DNA of 9,795 nt from Gemmatimonas phototrophica. GTDB lineage: Bacteria; Gemmatimonadota; Gemmatimonadetes; Longimicrobiales; Gaopeijiaceae. The stretch lies in NCBI GenBank assembly GCA_945876015.1, contig CAMCNM010000055.1, positions 1-9,795 on the forward strand, read 5' to 3'. Of the stretch, positions 5,908 through 9,795 are shown piece after piece (within the stretch, counting starts at the first letter, position 1; every line of letters starts with the position of its first letter). The translations under genes and the position numbers were made by a program. Under the pieces are notes generated by a model that was not told the DNA's origin, did no database searches, and was given only the letters and a program-made list of their open reading frames with translations.

Positions 5908-6828
5908 CTAAGTCGGCTCCGGCCAGGGCTTGCCCAGCGCCGCCGGAGCCCGTGCCCGCCCCACCCACCCCGCGAGCGCCAACAGGGTGAGCAGGTAGGG
6001 GAGGGCGAGGAACAACTGATAGGGGAGATCCAGCCCCAGGGTCTGGAGGAAGAACTGAAGCGCCGTCGCCGCCCCGAACAGGAGCGCCGCCGCGAGGACC
6101 CCGAGCGGATTCCACCGCCCCAGCACCACCACAGCGATCGCGATGAAGCCGCGGCCGGCCGACATCCCCTCGCCGAAGGTGCCGGCGTGGGCCAGCGCGA
6201 GATGAGCGCCGGCCACACCCGCCAGCGCGCCCCCGAACAGCGTCGCCAGCACGCGCGTCCGGACCACCCTCACTCCCGCCGCCTCGGCGGCGGCCGGCTC
6301 CTCGCCCGTCGCGCGGAGCTCGAGCCCCCAGCCCGTCCGGTTCAGGTAGAGCCACAAGGCCGGCGCGAGCAGATAGGCGAGGTAGACGGTCGGCGCCTGC
6401 GCGAAGAAGGCCCTTCCAACGAGCGGCAGGTCCGAGAGCAGCGGAATGGTCACGGGCCCGAGCGTGGGGAGCGAGAGCGCCGTTCCGGTCGCGCCGAAGC
6501 GCGACTCGTACGCCGCCGCCGTGAACCCCAGGCCGCCCATCGTCACCGCAGTGCCCGTGATGATCTGATCGCACCGGAGGCCGAGCGCGAAGAGAGCAAA
6601 GACCGCAGCTGCGACCAGTCCCGCGACCGCACCGGCGCCGACGCCCCAGCCCGCGCCCCAGGCGAGCGCACCGAGCGCGCTGGCGAGAGCGCCGGCGATG
6701 ATCGAGCCCTCCAGGCCGATGTTGATCACGCCGCTCCGCTCGGTGATCGACTCGCCCAACGCGGCGAGCGCGAGCGGAGCGCCGAGCCGCACGGATGCCT
6801 CGAGGAACGCGGCGATGATTTCGCTCAT
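5908..6828 (-). CDS. Nucleoside-type ABC transporter permease, second subunit (NupQ/YufQ-like)
   Basis: A 306-residue polytopic inner-membrane protein of the BPD_transp_2 family. It pairs with the permease encoded just upstream to form the channel of a BMP-type importer. Diagnostic motifs: ITERSGVINIGLEG (28-41), the signature of this subunit; DQIITGTAVTMGGLGF (87-102); LRATGEEPAAAEAAGV (171-186), the cytoplasmic loop that contacts the ATPase; and GRGFIAIAVVVLGRWNP (225-241). Hydrophobic segments fill most of the chain, about eight helices by eye. Length is normal. Start ATG at 6828 overlaps the stop of the upstream permease by four bases (ATGA), and GAGGG stands three bases before it, so translation is coupled. 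The ligand class (purine or other nucleosides) is inferred from the family; related systems also carry other small molecules. Confidence 0.93.
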   Translation of the reverse strand: MSEIIAAFLEASVRLGAPLALAALGESITERSGVINIGLEGSIIAGALASALGALAWGAGWGVGAGAVAGLVAAAVFALFALGLRCDQIITGTAVTMGGLGFTAAAYESRFGATGTALSLPTLGPVTIPLLSDLPLVGRAFFAQAPTVYLAYLLAPALWLYLNRTGWGLELRATGEEPAAAEAAGVRVVRTRVLATLFGGALAGVAGAHLALAHAGTFGEGMSAGRGFIAIAVVVLGRWNPLGVLAAALLFGAATALQFFLQTLGLDLPYQLFLALPYLLTLLALAGWVGRARAPAALGKPWPEPT

Positions 6829-7907
6829 GCGCCCTCGTCCCCGCCATCACGCGCCGCGCGGCCGAAGCGGCGCACACCCTGGTGAATAGCCAGCACGCAC
6901 AGGATCACCAGGGCTTCGACGCCGCCCACCCACGCGGCGGGAACGCTGGCGAACCGCTGCATCGCTCCGGCGCCACCCTCCAGGCCGCCGAACAGGATCC
7001 CGGCCGGGATCACGGCCAAGGGATTGAGCCCGGCGAGCAGCGCGACCGCGATCGCCGTGTAGCCGTGTCCGGGGGAGAGACCTTCGTAGAGCGCGTAGGT
7101 CACACCAGCGACCTCGACGCCGCCGGCCAGACCCGCGAAGGCGCCGGACGCGAGGAACGCGCCGAGGGTGACGGGCTGGACCGCGATCCGGCCCGACACC
7201 CTGGCCGCCTCGGGGGAGCTGCCCACCGCGCGCACCTTGAAGCCGATGAGCGTGCGCCCGAGCACCCACCAGAGCGCCACGGCGAGCACGGCCGCGAGCA
7301 CGAAGCCCCAGTGCAGTCGCGTCCCCGCCCAGAGCGCGGGCAGCCGCACATCGAGCGCGAGCGCTTCGCTCTGCGGAAAGACCCGTCGACTCTCCTGGAG
7401 CGGCCCGCGCACCGCCCACGAAGCGAGATCGATCGCGACGAAGTTCAGCACAAGCGTGGTGATCACTTCGCCCACGCCGAGTCGAACGCGGAGCAGCGCG
7501 GGCACGAGCGCCCAGAGCGCACCGCCCACCGCGGCGGCGGCGAGAACGAGCGCGAGATGGAGTGGCCCCGGCAGCCACGAGAATCCGAGCCCGACCCACG
7601 TGGCCGCGAGCGCGCCCGCGTACAGCTGCCCCTCCGCGCCGATGTTCCAGACACCGGCGCGGAAGGCGAGCGCAACGGCGAGCCCGGTGAGGATGAACGG
7701 AACCGAACGCACGAGCGTGACCGAGAGGATCGCGTCGGTGGAGCCGATCGCGCCGCCCAGCAGCGCGGCGCCCGCGCGCAGCGGATCGTGCCCGCCGAGC
7801 CAGAGCGAGACGCCCGCGACGAGCAGGCTCAGCGCGAACGCCGCCGCGGGCGCCACGATCGCGGCGAACGGGAACGCTCCGCTCCGCACCGACGTCGCCT
7901 CAGACAC
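6825..7907 (-). CDS. Nucleoside-type ABC transporter permease, first subunit (NupP/YufP-like)
   Basis: A 360-residue polytopic membrane protein, the longer partner of the permease pair. Motifs: an N-terminal helix (about 13-37), LTGLAVALAFRAGVWNIGAEGQ (73-94) with the NIGAEGQ signature, GVGEVITTLVLNF (144-156), the ATPase-contact loop GFKVRAVGSSPEAARVSG (222-239), SGAFAGLAGGVEVAG (254-268) and GHGYTAIAVALLAGLNP (280-296). The C-terminal tail is charged (RRFGRAARDGGDEGA) and cytoplasmic. Length is typical. The start GTG (7907-7905) overlaps the end of the ATPase gene by eight bases. No strong ribosome binding site is visible, so expression is probably by translational coupling. The order ATPase, this permease, then the shorter permease is the usual one for this importer family. 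Confidence 0.93.
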   Translation of the reverse strand: MSEATSVRSGAFPFAAIVAPAAAFALSLLVAGVSLWLGGHDPLRAGAALLGGAIGSTDAILSVTLVRSVPFILTGLAVALAFRAGVWNIGAEGQLYAGALAATWVGLGFSWLPGPLHLALVLAAAAVGGALWALVPALLRVRLGVGEVITTLVLNFVAIDLASWAVRGPLQESRRVFPQSEALALDVRLPALWAGTRLHWGFVLAAVLAVALWWVLGRTLIGFKVRAVGSSPEAARVSGRIAVQPVTLGAFLASGAFAGLAGGVEVAGVTYALYEGLSPGHGYTAIAVALLAGLNPLAVIPAGILFGGLEGGAGAMQRFASVPAAWVGGVEALVILCVLAIHQGVRRFGRAARDGGDEGA

Positions 7908-9438
7908 TCGAGCTGCTTTCTTGCGACTCGCCGGCGGAGAGCATCAACGCTCCGACGCCGAGCCGTGTACGCGCGTCCTCCGGCACCTCGACGAGTCGGC
8001 CGCGCACCATCACCAGGATGCGATCGGCCAGCGCGAGCACCTCGTCCAGATCGGTGGAGAGAAGCGCGATGCCCGTGTCTCCCCGGGCGCGCAGACGCAG
8101 CAGCTCCTCGTGAACGAACGCAGTCGCCGCCACGTCCAGACCGCGCGTGGGGTTCTCGGCCACCAGAAGGTCGCGCCCGGACTCGAGCTCGCGCGCGACC
8201 ACCACGCGCTGCTGGTTGCCGCCCGAAAGGGCACGAGCAAGAGAGCGCGTGGACGGCGCCGCGATCCGGTAGCGCGCGATCAGGTCGCGTGCGGTCGCTC
8301 GTACGTTCTGCCAAAGGAGGAGCGGACCACGCCGCCACTCGCCGCGGCGGTGGAGCGCCAGGGCCAGGTTCTCCGCCACGTCGAAGTCGGGCACCAGCCC
8401 CTCGCGTGCGCGATCCTGCGGGATGAAGCCGGGGTCGGGCGGAACCGTCGCGCGCCCACCGAGCGGCTGGGCCCGCCTGGACAGCACCTTGGCCAGCTCC
8501 CTCTGCCCGTTTCCCTCGACGCCCGCGATGCCGACGATCTCGCCGCGGCGCACCTCGAGTGCAACGTCCTTCAGGGCACGCTCACCGCGCGGCCCCGAGA
8601 GCGTGACCCCCTCGAGCCGCGCGACGGGCTCGCCCGGGGCCGGCGCCGGCCTCCGCACCGCCGTGGTCGCCGCCGACTCCCCGAGCACGAGCGCCCCCGC
8701 CTCGCCCACCATCGCGGTGGCGAGCAGGTCGGCGCTCACCTCCGACCGGGCCGCCTCGAGCACCGTCCGCCCGCCGCGCAGCACGGTCACGCGGTCCGCC
8801 ACCGAAAGCACCTCGTCGAGCTTGTGCGCGACCAGCACGACGCAGCGCCCCTCGGCCGCCTGTGTCCTGAGGAGGCGGAGCAGCATATCGACCTCGCCGG
8901 GGGCGAGCACGGCGGTGGGCTCGTCCAGCGCCAGCACGCGGGGCTCGCGGAGCAGAACCTTGAGGATCTCGACCCGCTGCCGTTCCCCGACGCCGAGCGT
9001 GCCGACCTGAGCGTCGGGGGGCACGGCGAGGCCGGTTTCCTCGGCGAGCCGCTCGACCCTCCGCCGCACGTCGCGCAGCGGAAGCGCGAAACCGCCCCCG
9101 CCCCAGCGCACCCCGAGCGCGAGGTTCTCGAGCACGGTGAAGCGCGCAACGAGCGTGAAGTGCTGATGCACGAGGCCGATCCCGGCGGACCAGGCGTCGC
9201 GGGGAGTCCGGAAGCGGGCTACGCGTCCCCCGACGATCACCTCACCACGGTCGGGAGGGATCAGCCCGGCGAGGATGCGGAGGAGGGTCGTCTTTCCAGC
9301 GCCGTTCTCGCCCAGGACCGCATGCACTTCGCCGAACCCGAGCGAGAGATCAGCACCACGCAGGGCGTGAACCGCTCCGAATCGCTTGTGGACGTCGCGC
9401 AGGCGCACCGCGACCGGGGCATCCGCGCTCGACGACAC
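7900..9438 (-). CDS. ABC transporter ATP-binding protein with two nucleotide-binding domains (NupO/YufO-like)
   Basis: A 512-residue peripheral membrane ATPase that powers the importer; sugar and nucleoside importers of this class carry both ATPase domains in one chain. Domain 1 (about 10-240): Walker A GENGAGKTT (43-51), Q-loop VHQHF (Gln92), signature LGVGERQRV (148-156, where LSVGxxQRV is usual), Walker B VLALDEP (168-174) and switch His205. Domain 2 (about 272-500): a degenerate Walker A GVEGNGQRE (306-314), IPQDR (339-343), an intact signature LSGGNQQRV (404-412) and AENPTRGLD (427-435). Lack of lysine in the second Walker A is normal for the family, so one ATP site is probably non-catalytic. 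Start GTG at 9438 follows the binding-protein stop by one base (TGAGGTG) with only a weak ribosome binding site, implying coupling. The C-terminus ends in a serine-rich tail overlapping the permease gene. Confidence 0.94.
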   Translation of the reverse strand: MSSSADAPVAVRLRDVHKRFGAVHALRGADLSLGFGEVHAVLGENGAGKTTLLRILAGLIPPDRGEVIVGGRVARFRTPRDAWSAGIGLVHQHFTLVARFTVLENLALGVRWGGGGFALPLRDVRRRVERLAEETGLAVPPDAQVGTLGVGERQRVEILKVLLREPRVLALDEPTAVLAPGEVDMLLRLLRTQAAEGRCVVLVAHKLDEVLSVADRVTVLRGGRTVLEAARSEVSADLLATAMVGEAGALVLGESAATTAVRRPAPAPGEPVARLEGVTLSGPRGERALKDVALEVRRGEIVGIAGVEGNGQRELAKVLSRRAQPLGGRATVPPDPGFIPQDRAREGLVPDFDVAENLALALHRRGEWRRGPLLLWQNVRATARDLIARYRIAAPSTRSLARALSGGNQQRVVVARELESGRDLLVAENPTRGLDVAATAFVHEELLRLRARGDTGIALLSTDLDEVLALADRILVMVRGRLVEVPEDARTRLGVGALMLSAGESQESSSSV

Positions 9439-9439
9439 C

Positions 9440-9795
9440 TCAGCCGCCCGCAGGGGCTCCCCGGATGGACGAGGAGCTCGGCACGTCGAGCTCGCCGGAC
9501 AGGATCGCGCGCCGCGCCTGGTCGATCTTCTCCACCAGATCCTGCGGGATGCGCTCGGCGACGGCGGGGTTGGCCACGTAATCGACCACGCCTTCGCTCA
9601 TGCCCAAGAAGATGGGCTTCCCACCCAGTTGCCCGGCGCGCCACAGCCGCGCCACCTCGAGGAACGCCTGCGGAACGCGGATCACCGCGCTTCCCAGCGT
9701 GACCTCGGGCGCGATCTGGTTCTGGTCGCTGTTCATGCCCATCGCCCACACGGTGTCGCCCGCCGCTACGGCCTCGCGCACGGCCTGGAAAACGC
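9440..9795 (-). CDS. BMP-family substrate-binding lipoprotein, C-terminal part (5' end beyond the window)
   Basis: The last 117 residues of a BMP/BmpA/NupN-type binding protein, which in this importer class captures nucleosides outside the membrane and hands them to the permeases. Seen in order: VFQAVREA, AMGMNSDQNQIAPEV (the family pattern of a ligand-cleft strand followed by D-SDQN), LGSAVIRVPQAFLEVARLW, then KPIFLGMSEGVVDYVANP and a C-terminal helix (PQDLVEKIDQARRAILSGEL). The final tail (SSSSIRGAPAGG) is low complexity. The N-terminus with its expected lipoprotein signal lies outside the window. Its stop is one base before the ATPase start. Ligand identity cannot be settled from this half. 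Confidence 0.88.
   Translation of the reverse strand, partial: VFQAVREAVAAGDTVWAMGMNSDQNQIAPEVTLGSAVIRVPQAFLEVARLWRAGQLGGKPIFLGMSEGVVDYVANPAVAERIPQDLVEKIDQARRAILSGELDVPSSSSIRGAPAGG

Noticed and set aside
5859..6218. Longer N-terminus for the PIG-L protein (frame open to 6218)
   Set aside because: The extension overlaps the permease gene and is low complexity. ATG 5858 places a standard signal peptide directly before the catalytic domain.
7168..9702. Very long open frame (over 800 codons) on the + strand
   Set aside because: It is antisense to the ATPase, binding protein and permease genes. Its translation is low-complexity and rich in Arg, Ala, Ser and Pro, the usual shadow of GC-rich coding DNA.

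Overview
The window is GC-rich and gene-dense, with short intergenic gaps and many GTG starts. I read it as a free-living bacterium outside the well-studied groups. The codon use, the large secreted PIG-L deacetylase and the split of genes over both strands recall Gemmatimonadota or similar soil and sediment lineages. That placement is an impression, not a result. The lone 5'-truncated genes and one abrupt gene-gene junction mean that a metagenome-assembled contig is possible.

Left part (1-1426): a 5' fragment of a lipoprotein gene runs leftward off the window edge. It is divergent from an unrecognised 191-residue protein on the + strand (528-1103). The 103-bp gap between them holds a perfect 7-bp inverted repeat that overlaps a consensus -35 hexamer. 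The + gene converges, with 2 bp between stops, on a MIP18/DUF59 (SufT-like) iron-sulfur maturation gene. That gene is stop-start coupled to an upstream SpoIIE/RsbU-like gene (1423-2112) whose metal-binding aspartates are largely replaced.

Junction (2113-3107): upstream on the minus strand is the C-terminal part of a second SpoIIE-like protein (2259-2630). It abuts, head to head and with no gap, the C-terminal half of a 6-phosphofructokinase on the + strand (2631-3107). Both proteins lack their N-terminal halves and meet at the centre of a CACGTG palindrome. This is the most striking feature of the window: a real inversion or deletion breakpoint, or an assembly chimera.

Right part (3123-9795): one minus-strand operon. 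In transcription order it encodes a BMP-family substrate-binding protein (partial at the window edge), a double-domain ATPase, two permeases of the nucleoside-importer type (order as in Bacillus nupNOPQ), and a 911-residue secreted PIG-L/LmbE-type zinc deacetylase. Gene spacing is 1 nt, an 8-nt overlap, a 4-nt overlap and about 50 nt. The set looks like import of a nucleoside-like ligand with an attached extracytoplasmic deacylase. The deacylase substrate cannot be told from sequence.

I see no tRNA, rRNA, CRISPR array, insertion sequence or phage gene. A wholly new defence or mobile system is not evident.
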